In this document: in pieces, positions 1-10,375 of the stretch
How the letters are laid out: each line of letters begins with the position of its first letter
Numbering within the stretch: position 1 is the first letter of the stretch
Origin: Crambe crambe
Lineage: Eukaryota > Porifera > Demospongiae > Poecilosclerida > Crambeidae
NCBI GenBank assembly: GCA_963924555.1
Contig: OZ004598.1
Coordinates: forward strand, 1,116,001 to 1,180,000
DNA: 64,000 nucleotides
Reading direction: 5' to 3'
Notes under the pieces: generated by a model
What the model was told of the DNA's origin: nothing
Seen by the model: the letters and a program-made list of their open reading frames with translations, nothing else
Database searches by the model: none
Made by a program: the position numbers and the translations under genes

Positions 1-86
1 TCCTAGCTGATACCTTCAGTTTGGAAAAAAAAAAAAAAAAAGAAAAAAAAATCATATCCTTAAAAGTTCTGGAGTTCTTCGATAGA

Positions 87-896
87 ATGGAAGACGAGTA
101 TGAAGATGTTGATAACATTGACGGGAATAACAGTGAACTACAAGTCTACACTGAACTACAGACATCAAATATGGACACAGTGCAAGTCCATGACAGAGAA
201 GCAGAAAGATGTAGCATCAAGAAAAATTCAGAATCTATTGATATCATCCAAGGAAGGATCAGATGTGTGACCATTGTCCTGTGTGTCTTGGGTGTGTTGG
301 GACTGGTAATGGTCACTGCCATAGCCACAGCTGCTTTGGTACTCACTCTCTCCTCCTCCTCCACACCAAATACGAGCACATGTCAGTGCCAACAAGAGAT
401 TCAAGACCTCCGACATGAAATAGCTGCTAATAGCAGAAAGATAACCAATATGAATGCCACTTTCATGAAGAGAATAGCTAATAACTCAGAGAAGGCCACT
501 AAAAATGGTGAGAGGATTGCAACTATTGTGGAGAGGGTAGCTACTTTTGGGAACGAGACAACTGCCAATGGAGATAGAATTGCTTCTATCAACACGAGTC
601 TTGCACACATTCAGAACTTCGGTAACTGCAATACAACCATAGAGACCACGTGTACAGTCATTGCTACTATTGGAATCTGTGCTACAAGATCTGTTCAATA
701 CCAGCGTCCAGGAGAGACTGTCCTAGACTCTATTTGTTTGCAGATACAACAGACAGCAGGACTAAGCCCTCTGATAGCCACAGCAGAGTTCGTGAACGAT
801 CAAATGAAATGTATTTGTCATCTATCCAACCGTTTTGGGGCAGTGGCAAATGTCGCCTGTGGTCTGCAAGTAACAAGGTGTAGAGTGATGAACTAG
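87..896 (+). CDS. Type II membrane receptor-like protein, 8-Cys ectodomain (array member 1)
   Basis: I do not recognise this family. The frame is open from position 21, but the ATG at 87 is chosen because it aligns with the starts of the closest paralogues (MEDEYEDV). The 269-residue product has an acidic cytoplasmic tail with YEDV (Tyr5) and YTEL (Tyr21), and one membrane span (about residues 61-87). A Ser run, a Cys-Gln-Cys and a helical, sequon-rich stalk follow, then a C-terminal domain with eight cysteines ending CGLQVTRC. There is no signal peptide, so type II orientation is inferred. The second tail tyrosine of the paralogues is His here (VQVH). Single exon. The ectodomain is the most divergent of the MEDEY subgroup. 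A receptor role is inference from architecture and array context. Confidence 0.8.
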   Translation: MEDEYEDVDNIDGNNSELQVYTELQTSNMDTVQVHDREAERCSIKKNSESIDIIQGRIRCVTIVLCVLGVLGLVMVTAIATAALVLTLSSSSTPNTSTCQCQQEIQDLRHEIAANSRKITNMNATFMKRIANNSEKATKNGERIATIVERVATFGNETTANGDRIASINTSLAHIQNFGNCNTTIETTCTVIATIGICATRSVQYQRPGETVLDSICLQIQQTAGLSPLIATAEFVNDQMKCICHLSNRFGAVANVACGLQVTRCRVMN

Positions 897-1318
897 TTCA
901 TAACTGTTATACTGCATAGTATCATCATGCATAGATGTACACACACTCATTCCTTTCGTTTACAGTTGCTAGCTGTTTACATGTACCCACTTATACATTA
1001 CTTTGAATCAGCAGATTGAAATCATCATTTAAAGGGGGCTAATAATTATCTGCTTGTGGCAAGTATTTTCTAGCTAATGAGCTAAAGTGAGTGAAAAGGG
1101 ACCTCCAGGGACCAATGTATTGATGTTTACTATGTAGTGTTGTTATTATAGTTCTGCAGTTTTTGGAATAGCTAATGGTTTGTGTTTATGAAGACGAAAA
1201 GGTCATAACACAAAATCCCCAATATTTTTTACTGCAGCCTCACATCGCTACATTTACATCCATTATCGAGCATTGGTTATCCCTACATTTTAAAAAGTGT
1301 TCTCTCCCTTATTATAAT

Positions 1319-2246
1319 ATGACTGCAACTCTCATGGATTCATGGAGAGGATAGCTAATAATTCAGAGAAGGCTGTTAACGATGGTGAAAATTGCTTCAT
1401 GTAGGGATTGTTATAATTATTCTATTGATATTACATTCACATCAAATCAAGTTAGTCAAGTAAAATGTTTTCAAATGAATTACATGTGAATGTTGTCTTC
1501 CCTTCATAACATTAATGCTTCAGTAGATGTTTAACTTGTCATAATTAGCGAGTACCTGCAGAAACTCTGGTACACACCTTCAGTTATTCTACTGATTGTA
1601 ATGTGCAAACAAAATTTAATTATGCGAATTTTTTGATTTTAACTTTTACCCTTCACATTATGGTGCTTATTCTTCCTTTTCACATGCATTAATTTGTAGT
1701 GAGTCTGACTATCCATCTAACACCATGCCACCAGTCCACCAAGGTACCGCAGAAACTCTGCACTTGAATGTGTGTGTGCAGTGAGTAGTTAGCAATCCGG
1801 GCTTGTACCATGGGATCGAGTCCTACCAGGGGTACAAGTTGAAATCAAACTGAATTAAGTTTCTCAAAATACACGTTTAAAGTTAGTGTAGATGCACGTC
1901 AAGAGGATTGCAATTATTATGGAGAGGGTAGCTATTTTTGGGAACGAGACAGCTGCCATCTATCAACACAAGTCTTGCATACATTCAGAACTTCGGTGAC
2001 TGTAATATAACCACAGAGACCATGTGTACAGCCTTGGCTGCTACTGGATTCTGCGATACAAATTTAGTTCGATACCAGCATCCAGGAGAGACTGTCCTAG
2101 AACAAAACCCTCTGATAGCCACAGCAGAGCTCGTGAACAATGAAATGAGATGTGTTTGTCATGTACTCAACAGTTTTGGGGCACGGGAAAATGACGTCGT
2201 GTGTGGTCTGCAAGTAACAAGGTGTGGAGTGATAACTAGTTCATAA
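1319..2246 (+). pseudogene. Decayed array-family copy, interrupted by about 500 bp
   Basis: Positions 1319-1399 match the stalk-coding part of array members (NAT sequon, then ANNSEKA). The match resumes at 1902 and runs through the 8-Cys domain to a stop ending at 2246. The roughly 500 bp between (1400-1901) do not match and look inserted. No tail or membrane-span sequence precedes the relic. A 20-base gap in the stalk changes frame relative to the paralogues. A second gap removes the fourth conserved cysteine (VLEQNPL where paralogues have VLDF, Cys, then NPL). The distal domain (GFC, CVCH, CGLQVTRC) is still readable, which suggests recent decay or a donor role in gene conversion; the latter is speculation. 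Confidence 0.75.
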
Positions 2247-2262
2247 ACTGTTAGTGTCATCA

Positions 2263-3060
2263 TTCATACCAAAAGTCTTTGATCCTTATTCAATTGATAT
2301 AACTGTTGTATATTTGGTGAGAAAAGTGCATGCATACCATCTATATAGTGGTGTAAATACATCACCTTGTGCAGGTGAAATGTTGGATCCATAGAACGGT
2401 CTACAGAATCCTACAGCAGCTAACAGTGGCCATTGTGCATGTATCTTCCTTTGCACTCCATCACGTGCTTGTAGTAATTAGTGGATCAACTTAATTATGA
2501 TAAGTGAGCGCGAAAAAATTTCTCTTCTAAATAAATAGGTAAGTAGCAATGTACTGCAGCCTCGGATGAAAAATCAATCCCTACATTTATATCCACTGCC
2601 TATAGCTAGCTAATGATCCTGATGACGTGTCACGAAGGAACCACACACTCAGACATAAGTGGGAAAAATCAATGTTCTTTTACTTTTTTCTTATGATACC
2701 AACACTGTTTGAGCCCACAATGGAAATGAGGTCTATGTGAGCCTCCGAATTTCCACATCGTAAGTAGCCATCAATGAAATCTGACATCATGAGCATGAAC
2801 AGCTCAGCTACATGTATGCACCACTGCTTACAAATCAAATACCTGTGATTGATGAGCCTACTAGCTATTATTGAGTGAACATAAACAGCTCAGCTACATG
2901 CATGTATGCATTGGGGTGTCTACTGGAATGGACTACTGGACTGACCTTTCACCTTAAACTCGTCAATAGAGATAGTTTAGCTCACTACTAAAGTTTTCAA
3001 TGACAAGTTTATATAATAGCTGTAACATAGCTAGCTAATTATTTTGATCCTAGCTAATAC
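2263..3060 (+). repeat. Duplicated array spacer, copy A
   Basis: This spacer before member 2 matches 5640-6340 before member 4 over most of its length (shared GATAAGTGAGCGCGAAAAAA, ACTACTGGACTGACCTTTCA and more). Parts recur at 8415-8510 and 9190-9260. It marks the borders of the duplication unit that built the array. Confidence 0.8.
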
Positions 3061-3139
3061 TTTCAGTTAGGAAAAAACAACAAAAAACAAGCTACTATTC
3101 CCTAATTTCTAAAAGTTCTAGCTGGAGTTCTTCAATAGA

Positions 3140-3970
3140 ATGGAAGATGAGTATGAAGATGTTAGTAACATTGATGGAAATAACAGTGAACTACAAGTCT
3201 ACACTGAACTACAGACATCAAATATGGACACAGTGCAAGTCTACAACACATCAAAGAGAGAAGCAGAAAGATGTAGCATCAAGAAAAATCCAGAATCTAC
3301 TGATCTCATCCAAGGAAGGATCAGACGTGTGACCATTGTCCTGTGTGTCTTGGGTGTGTTGGGACTGGTAGTGGTCACTGCCATAGCCACAGCTGCTTTG
3401 GTACGCACTCTCTCCTCCTCCTCCTCCTCCTCCACACTAAATACGAGCACATGTCAGTGCCAACAAGAGATTCAAGACCTCCGACATGAAATAGCTGCCA
3501 ATAGCAGAAAGATAACCGATATGAATGCCACTTTCATGGAGAGAATAGCTAATAACTCAGAGAAGGCCACTAAAAATGGTGAGAGGATTGCGGTTATTGT
3601 GGAGAGGGTAGCTACTTTTGGGAACGAGACAACTGCCAATGGAGATAGAATTGCTGCTATCAACACGAGTCTTGCACACATTCAGAACTTCGGTGACTGC
3701 AATACAACCATAGAGACCATGTGTACAGCCTTGGCTGCTATTGGATTCTGCGTTACAAGTTTTGTTCAATACCAGCATCCAGGAGAGACTGTCCTAGACT
3801 TTAATTGCTTGAGGATACAAGAGACACCAGAACTAAACCCTCTGATAGCCACAGCAGTGCTCGTGAACAATGAACTGGGATGTGTTTGTCATGTACCCAA
3901 CAGTTTTGGGGCACGGGCACATGACGTCGTGTGTGGTCTGCAAGTAACAAGGTGTAGAGCAATGAACTAG
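3140..3970 (+). CDS. Type II membrane receptor-like protein, 8-Cys ectodomain (array member 2)
   Basis: A 276-residue single-exon member that serves as the reference copy. Tail residues 1-63 carry YEDV (Tyr5), YTEL (Tyr21) and YNTS (Tyr35). A basic stop-transfer stretch (GRIRR) precedes the membrane span at about 64-88. Ser and Thr residues follow to 104, then a helical stalk at 105-183. Sequons start at N101, N129, N138, N162, N175 and N188. The C-terminal domain (about 184-276) has Cys187, 195, 204, 223, 248, 250, 265 and 272, enough for four disulfides. The start ATG at 3140 is shared with member 4. The first 126 residues differ from member 4 at one position, the last 125 at 17. No database family is recognised. 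Confidence 0.85.
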   Translation: MEDEYEDVSNIDGNNSELQVYTELQTSNMDTVQVYNTSKREAERCSIKKNPESTDLIQGRIRRVTIVLCVLGVLGLVVVTAIATAALVRTLSSSSSSSTLNTSTCQCQQEIQDLRHEIAANSRKITDMNATFMERIANNSEKATKNGERIAVIVERVATFGNETTANGDRIAAINTSLAHIQNFGDCNTTIETMCTALAAIGFCVTSFVQYQHPGETVLDFNCLRIQETPELNPLIATAVLVNNELGCVCHVPNSFGARAHDVVCGLQVTRCRAMN

Positions 3971-4477
3971 TTTGTAAACTTTATCAAATGATATTTCATA
4001 CATATTATTCTTAATTATTATTCAATTTATAAAAAACTTAGGTCAGCAGACAACATTTGGCAAACAAAGTACATGCATAGTGATACATCACCTTGTGCTG
4101 GTGAAATGTCAGATCCACTGAACAGATCTACAGCATTGCACTTTTATTCATTCATGTTAGAAATCACTGCATTGATATGTATAGCTGCTCACCTGAAGGA
4201 ACTTAACTACTCTATTGTCATCTGGATATCTTATATACCTGACATGTACAACACTAACATATTTAGCACTTGTACACTAATTTATTGCATTCAAAAAGAT
4301 TCTAATCATGCTTTATTGAATATAGGAACATTGATCAGGAAAAAAAGACCTATATTTGCATGAGGCTAGCTAAAGCATGAAAAGGGACCAGCTCTCTTTA
4401 ACACAAGACATTTCTGTGAAATGAAGGGATAACCATTGCTCGAAAAAGTAAGGAAACAAGGGTAGGGATGAAGGATG

Positions 4478-4597
4478 CACTGTAAAAACAAAAGTGTTTA
4501 CTGCACACCATTTTGTCCCAATACACACACTGTTTTTGTTTTTGGTGTGTGTATTGGGACAATTTAGTGTGCAGTACACACTTTCGTTTTTACAGTG
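4478..4597. mobile_element. 120-bp palindromic MITE (filled site)
   Basis: Near-perfect foldback with ends CACTGTAAAAAC / TTTTTACAGTG around a short centre near 4533. The same flanking sequence without the element occurs at 11436-11510 (GAAGGATGGAAATGGG), so this is a clean insertion that duplicated TG. No coding capacity. Confidence 0.8.
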
Positions 4598-4730
4598 TGG
4601 AAATGGGATCAATCTTTGTTGTATTGTGTTAGTAATGTTTTGGGACAATACGGTTTGTTTTTTCAGATCTACAAGTCAGCTCTTTTAGATAGAATCGGCA
4701 TATTAAGAATAAGTTCTAGATCTATTTGAT

Positions 4731-5353
4731 ATGGCAGAAGAGTATGAGATCATTCAATTGAAGGCTATACAAGTAGTGAATGATCGTGGATCTAAAGGGC
4801 ATCACAAGGAACTGCAAGTATATCCAGCAGGGAAAGGGGACAGGTTTACCAAACAAGCAGCTTGAAGGCAAGAAGTAGTGCTCAAGATCAACATTCTGGT
4901 ACATCCAAAGAGTACGACAACAAACCATAAGTCTACGAAAAACTGCAGACATCCAGCAGGGAAATGGAGCATGTTTATCAGAAAAGTAGCTTGAAGACAG
5001 AAGGCAGTGCTCAAGATCAAGACTATATTACCATAGATAATTATGAATCTAAAAGGTATGACAATGAACCACAAGCACAAGTCAGTGGGGAAACTGATCA
5101 AATTTACCTCACACCAAACACTGCTTGTGACTTGAAAGCGAATGAAAGTGTTCCAGATAAGGATCAAAGGATCGGACCTATGACCATTGTCCTGTGTGTC
5201 TTGGGTGCCTTGGGACTGGTAGTGGTCACTACCATAGCCACAGCTGCTTTGGTACTCACTCTCTCCTCCTCCTCCTCCACCACACCTAATATGACTGCGC
5301 ATCAGGTCAGAAATCGTACTACCATCTCCATGTTGACGATCTTTACCATATAA
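4731..5353 (+). pseudogene. Truncated array-family copy (tail and membrane span only)
   Basis: The ATG at 4731 opens MAEEYEII, matching the EYE start motif of the family, but the frame is soon lost. Recognisable tail modules continue in other frames: VYEKLQTSSREMEHVYQ and, further on, IYLTP. The membrane span (TIVLCVLGALGLVVVT) is intact in the frame open at 4964-5353, followed by the Ser run. The match then stops in unrelated sequence with no stalk and no 8-Cys domain. Its tail is of the longer, member-6 type rather than the MEDEY type. It is most likely a 3'-deleted, frameshifted copy. Confidence 0.75.
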
Positions 5354-5639
5354 TTTACTTTAGCGTTCTCCTGTAGTAGCGGCAAGCCTTGATTGCAGAG
5401 ATTAGTGTACAGGCATTATGTGCTTCAGATGAGCTGTATACAGGATTTTGCGAGCTTTTTGCAACGTTGAATTATTAACGTACTTTCTGAGTATGCGCAG
5501 TTTTAAGGTTACCAAGCCAATTGTTGAAGATTCAGTTGTCATGCATATCTTCACTGTAAGCTTTTGTGTGGTATGGCTCGCAGGATACCATATCTGCCGC
5601 AGATAGGTTGTGGAGTGATGATTCTATGGCCTAAGTAGC

Positions 5640-6340
5640 ATAGCAACTGATTCAATACTTATTCAATTGATATAACTGTTGTATATTTGGTGAGAAAAGT
5701 GCATGCATACCATCTATATAGTGGTGTAAATACATCACCTTGTGCAGGTGAAATGTTAGATCCATAGAACGGTCTACAGAATCCTACAGCAGCTAACAGT
5801 GGCTATTGCACTCCATCACGTGCTTGTAGTAATTAGTGGATCAACTTAATTATGATAAGTGAGCGCGAAAAAATTTCTTCTAATGGCATAATGTGTGATC
5901 CTGATGACGTGTCATGAAGGAACCACACACTCAGACATGAGTGGGAAAAATCAGCTGTGGCTGTGTTCTTTACTTTTTTTTCATGATACCAGCACTATAT
6001 TTCACAATGGAAATGAGGTCGATGTGAGCCTCTGAATTTCCACATCGTAAGTAGCCCTGAATGAAATCTGACACCATGAGCATGAACAGCTCAGCTACAT
6101 ATAGTGCACCACTGCTTACAAATCAAATACCTGTGATTGATGAGCCTACTATTATTGAGTGAATATAAACAGCTCAGCTATACATGTATGCACTGAGGTG
6201 TCTGGATTGGACTACTGGAATGGCTACTGGAATGGACTACTGGACTGACCTTTCACCTTAAACTTGTCAGTAGAGATAGTTTAGCTCACTACTAAAGTTT
6301 TCAATGATAAGTTTATAAAATAGCTGTAACATAGCTAGCT
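5640..6340 (+). repeat. Duplicated array spacer, copy B
   Basis: Homologous to 2263-3060 with small indels. It ends exactly where a CAGTGTTTCC-type element (6341-6784) has inserted between the spacer and the leader of member 4. Confidence 0.8.
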
Positions 6341-6784
6341 CAGTGTTTCCTCTAGGGTCAAATTCAAACAGGGTGGCAAAGCCAATCAGCTGCATGGCAG
6401 CTGCAGGGGGAGGGGGATGTGCCCCCTCCCGGCAGAAGCAAGAAAAGAGATGAATCTTTTGTGGTCTCAGTTAGCTCATTTGATGTGAATAACAAGTCAA
6501 GTGTATTAAATTTGTAGCTTTCTTTTTCTTCTTTCATTTAGAAATTGATTTAGCCAGGCTGGATCGAATCCACTTCCCCTGTGGTGGACCAGAATCTGGG
6601 TCAGAGCTGAACTAGTAGTAGGGCTACTAGTGCTAGTTTCTGATAGTTGTGGTAGTGTTAAGTGATTGTGGTATGTAACTTTATGTATGTGGTTAAAGTG
6701 GCATCTACTGCTGTGCTAATTAGCCAGACTACAAACCACAGTGATTAATTCCTGGAACTACTATTGCCAAACAGGGAAACACTG
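6341..6784. mobile_element. hAT-like non-autonomous element, 444 bp
   Basis: Ends CAGTGTTTCC and GGGAAACACTG are inverted repeats of the hAT type. Both sides are flanked by CTAGCT. The matching spacer before member 2 lacks it. No transposase frame. It sits between the spacer and the start of array member 4. Confidence 0.7.
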
Positions 6785-6800
6785 CTAGCTATCCTAGCTA

Positions 6801-6820
6801 ATACTTTCAGTTAGGAAAAA
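6801..6820 (+). promoter_or_regulatory. Conserved leader block of MEDEY-type array members
   Basis: The block ATACTTTCAGTTAGGAAAAA recurs 60-80 bp upstream of the ATG of members 1 (about 10-30), 2 (3058-3077), 4 (here) and 5 (10298-10317), with one or two changes. It contains a pyrimidine run and CAG, so it may be the acceptor of a 5'-UTR intron; a promoter element is the alternative. Conservation alone may reflect recent duplication. Confidence 0.35.
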
Positions 6821-6880
6821 ATAACAAAAAATAAGCCTTCATAGCTATTCCCTAAGTTCTAGCTGGAGTTCTTCGATAGA

Positions 6881-7711
6881 ATGGAAGATGAGTATGAAGA
6901 TGTTAGTAACATTGATGGAAATAACAGTGAACTACAAGTCTACACTGAACTACAGACATCAAATATGGACACAGTGCAAGTCTACGACACATCAAAGAGA
7001 GAAGCAGAAAGATGTAGCATCAAGAAAAATCCAGAATCTACTGATCTCATCCAAGGAAGGATCAGACGTGTGACCATTGTCCTGTGTGTCTTGGGTGTGT
7101 TGGGACTGGTAGTGGTCACTGCCATAGCCACAGCTGCTTTGGTACGCACTCTCTCCTCCTCCTCCTCCTCCTCCACACTAAATACGAGCACATGTCAGTG
7201 CCAACAAGAGATTCAAGACCTCCGACATGAAATAGCTGCCAATAGCAGAAAGATAACCAATATGAATGCCACTTTCATGGAGAGAATAGCTAATAACTCA
7301 GAGAAGGCAACTAAAAATGGCGAGAGGATTGCAATTATTATGGAGAGGGTAGCTACTTTTGGAAACGAGACAACTGCCAATGGAGATAGAATTGCTTCTA
7401 TCAATATGAGTCTTGCACACATTCAGAACTTCGGTGACTGCAATACGACCATAGAGACCATGTGTACAGTCATGGCTGCTACTGGATTCTGTGCTACACC
7501 TGTGATTCGATACCAGCATCCAGGAGAGACTGTCCTAGACTTTATTTGTTTGAGGATACAAGAAACACCAGAACTAAACCCTCTGATAGCCACAGCAGAC
7601 CTCGTGAACAATGAACTGGGATGTGTTTGTCATGTACCCAACAGTTTTGGGTCACAGATACATGACGTCGTGTGTGGTCTGCAAGTAACAAGGTGTAGAG
7701 CAATGAACTAG
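6881..7711 (+). CDS. Type II membrane receptor-like protein, 8-Cys ectodomain (array member 4)
   Basis: A 276-residue single-exon protein collinear with member 2. It has tail tyrosines 5 (YEDV), 21 (YTEL) and 35 (YDTS), a span at about 64-88, a stalk and all eight cysteines. It lies in a duplicated block with member 2: the two starts are 3741 bp apart, of which 444 bp is a DNA element inserted upstream of this copy. The tail, span and proximal stalk are almost identical to member 2. The ectodomain differs at 17 of the last 125 residues, eight of them within residues 197-210. The strong half-to-half contrast suggests conversion of the 5' half, selection on the 3' half, or both. Confidence 0.85.
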   Translation: MEDEYEDVSNIDGNNSELQVYTELQTSNMDTVQVYDTSKREAERCSIKKNPESTDLIQGRIRRVTIVLCVLGVLGLVVVTAIATAALVRTLSSSSSSSTLNTSTCQCQQEIQDLRHEIAANSRKITNMNATFMERIANNSEKATKNGERIAIIMERVATFGNETTANGDRIASINMSLAHIQNFGDCNTTIETMCTVMAATGFCATPVIRYQHPGETVLDFICLRIQETPELNPLIATADLVNNELGCVCHVPNSFGSQIHDVVCGLQVTRCRAMN

Positions 7712-8026
7712 TTCATACACTTTATCAAATGACATTTCATAATATATTTACATATTATTCTTCAATTTATAAAAAAACTTAGGTCAGCAGAGCAAACAAA
7801 GTACATGCATACCTATCACCTTGTTCTGGTGAAATGTCAGATCCACAGAACAGTGTATGGGTGATCTACAGCACCTATCAGTGGCCATTGCACTTTTATT
7901 CATTCATGTTAGAAATCACTGCATTGAGATTTATAGCTGCTCACCTGAAGGAACTTAACTACTCTATTGTCATCTGGATGTCATACCTTACATGTACAAC
8001 ACTAGCATATGCACTAATTTATTGTA

Positions 8027-8314
8027 TGAAAGGAAAAAAATTTATGCTAAATAAAAAGCCCATGTAGGGTTAGCCTGTACTTTAACAGTTTCTGTCAACA
8101 AAAATCAAAATAATGCTGCCTTCAATAATAATCCCTACATCACTGCCTAAACCAAGCAGAACACTTTTATACTGACATGAACAATTAAAGCAGCTTGGTG
8201 GGAGGCAGTGATGTAGGGATTATTATTGAAGGCAGCTTTTTGTCAACAGAAACTGTTAAAGCACAGGCTAACCCTACATGGGCTTTTTATTTAGCATAAA
8301 TTTTTTTCCTTTCA
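8027..8314. repeat. Foldback (inverted repeat) element, about 288 bp
   Basis: Left arm from TGAAAGGAAAAAAATTTATG pairs with the right arm ending CATAAATTTTTTTCCTTTCA, with small bulges and a loop around 8150-8185. No coding frame. The left arm overlaps the 3' end of the spacer shared with member 2. Confidence 0.75.
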
Positions 8315-8929
8315 CTTGTTAATCCTTGGCACACATGCATGAGTGAGGATTACGGTAGTCCATTACCACTTAATAAGTGAAGTAGTTTGTCTTGAGATCG
8401 AAACTAAAGTACCAACACGAACTTAAACTGTTTGAGCCCACAATGGAAATGAGGTCTATGTGAGCCTCCGAATTTCCACATCATAAGTAGCCCTGAATGA
8501 AATCTGACACCATTATTGCTTGATCAAACACAATCCATCTGATCAATAAAAAGTTGACTCTTCATGGTAAACTTTAGATTGTGAAGGTTGCAGTGATGGA
8601 GTTAAAGATGACGAAGGGGTTACATTTTGAGCATGCTGATTGTCATATGGTTGCTAAATTGTTGCCTATCCTCCACAACATCTTCCCTCTCATGTCCATC
8701 AAAATATACACCCTTACTGAAATGGTGGTAAGTGAAGCCGATGTTGAGATTGCAACACCCCATTCCATTGCGGATTATGATTAGATGAGGCTCATTCCTC
8801 TTGTATCCATGTCCCCTGATATATTCCCATGCAGAAAGAATGTTTACCCCTAACTCCTCAGTCGTAATAAATTACATGGATCTATAAAGTCATCCCTATC
8901 ACCACATTAGAATAAGTTTTAAATGGGCT

Positions 8930-9037
8930 GTGAATGATTGTGGATCTAAAGAGTATCACAATGAACTGCAAGCCAATACTGAACTGCAGTCATCCAGCAA
9001 GGAAAAGGAACAGGTTTACCAAACAAATACCAATGTA
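8930..9037 (+). pseudogene. Relic of an array-family cytoplasmic tail
   Basis: Translation in one frame reads VNDCGSKEYHNELQ and then NTELQSSSKEKEQVYQT. This matches the YTELQ / QVYxT tail module of members 3 and 6, with Tyr replaced by Asn in the first motif. Upstream bases also resemble the leader of the truncated copy at 4731. No membrane span or ectodomain follows; after about 9040 the sequence passes into repeats shared with other inter-gene spacers. It is a dead fragment of a seventh or later duplication unit. Confidence 0.6.
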
Positions 9038-9099
9038 TGATTGATGAGCCTACTAATTGAGTAAGCAGCTACATGTATGCACCACTGCTTACAAATCAA

Positions 9100-10190
9100 G
9101 CCATTCCAGTAGTCCAATCCAGTGAATTCAGACACCCCTAGTAATTTTTGTTTAACACTAGAAGTGCTAGTCTCGTATACATGCCACAGACCCGGGTGTC
9201 TGAATTCACTGGACTGGATTACTGGAATGGACTACTGGACTGACCTTTCACCTTAAACTTGATACATTGTTGCAACTTAAAATTACTGGGCAGTAATTAT
9301 TGCTGGTGGCTACACTAGTATATTTGTTTAACACACACTAGAAGTCAGACCCTGGTACATGTGAAACTATAGAAGTTTATATCAAAGCACTAATTAATTA
9401 CTACTAGCTAGTAATTAGTAATTGTAGTAATTACTGGTAGCTACATTAGTAATTTGTGCATATCATCTTTCATGCCTCTGAATGACACTTGTTGTCTTGC
9501 ACAAAAAATGGTAAGGCCCAGTCAGACACCCAGATCATGAGGGTAGATTTAGCATATTCGAAAGGGACCAATTCTGATATGTAGCCTATCCTATGGCCAT
9601 GGATGAAGGGAGTTGTGTCCCTAGGGAGTCCTGACGCCATCCAACTAGTAGCAAATTTGGCTAGCTCTTAGCTACAAGCAGCAAACATATCTTCATCTAG
9701 TAGATTCCATGGACCAATGCATGTTGTCTGAATATTGACTTTGAGCATGCTTTTGAAGTTGTGAAGTTCCCCTATACATCAGCCACTGGTGACTGGACTA
9801 CTGGGGAGGGAGGAAGTGGAATGGAGGGGAGCGACTTTATTTTATGCTAAACCTTCATCTAGTAGATAGCTCCATTTTTTGTGCAAGATAACAAGTGTCA
9901 TCAGCCTCGTTCCCAGGCCTATTTTTAAAATAGGCCTGGGAACGAGGCTATTCTAGTGCTAGACAAATTACTAGTGTAGCTGAAGCAATTACTGCAATTA
10001 ACTAGCTAGTAATCCCTTAGTGTAGACATTTATCCCTTCTATAATCTCGCATGACTACCACTTCCAGTGTTAAACAAAATTACTAGTGTAACTTGGTTAA
10101 CTTCCAGTATTCTAAGTGGCTATGATGTCACAAACTAATTTTGTGGTCAAGTTTAAGTCAGTCCAGTAGTCCAGTCCAGTGAATTCAGAC
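9100..10190. repeat. Spacer with repeated inverted CCAGTAGTCCAGTCCAGTG blocks
   Basis: The block pairing CCAGTAGTCC with GTGAATTCAGACACCC occurs at about 9105-9140, inverted at 9190-9240, and again at 10158-10190. It corresponds to the ACTGGAATGGACTACTGGAC motif in the array spacers at about 2930 and 6215. Short fragments of TAGCTAGC repeats fill the rest. No gene seen. Confidence 0.6.
9903..9949. repeat. Perfect short palindrome with GCCTCGTTCCCAGGCC
   Basis: Two arms of AGCCTCGTTCCCAGGCCTAT face each other across a few T/A bases. Related single arms occur near 40440 and 46336, so this looks like a dispersed repeat family end or a tiny MITE. Confidence 0.7.
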
Positions 10191-10375
10191 ACCCAATTAC
10201 TAGTGTACTCACCAGTAACTACCTCCTTTTGACAGTTATTTTTAATTTTAGCACATTACTAAAGTTTTTAAAAACACTTAATGACACATTTAGTCAATAC
10301 TTTCAGTTTGGAAAAAACAACAACAAAAACAAACAAGCTTTCATATCCTTAAAAGTTCTGGAGTTCTTCAATAGA

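Noticed and set aside
1785-1850. tRNA-like box B (GATCGAGTC) and possible tRNA-derived SINE
   Set aside because: No cloverleaf or matching box A could be folded by eye.
4073-4363. 96-residue open frame downstream of member 2
   Set aside because: Lies in the 3' flank duplicated after member 4, where the matching frame is broken and shorter; not conserved as protein.
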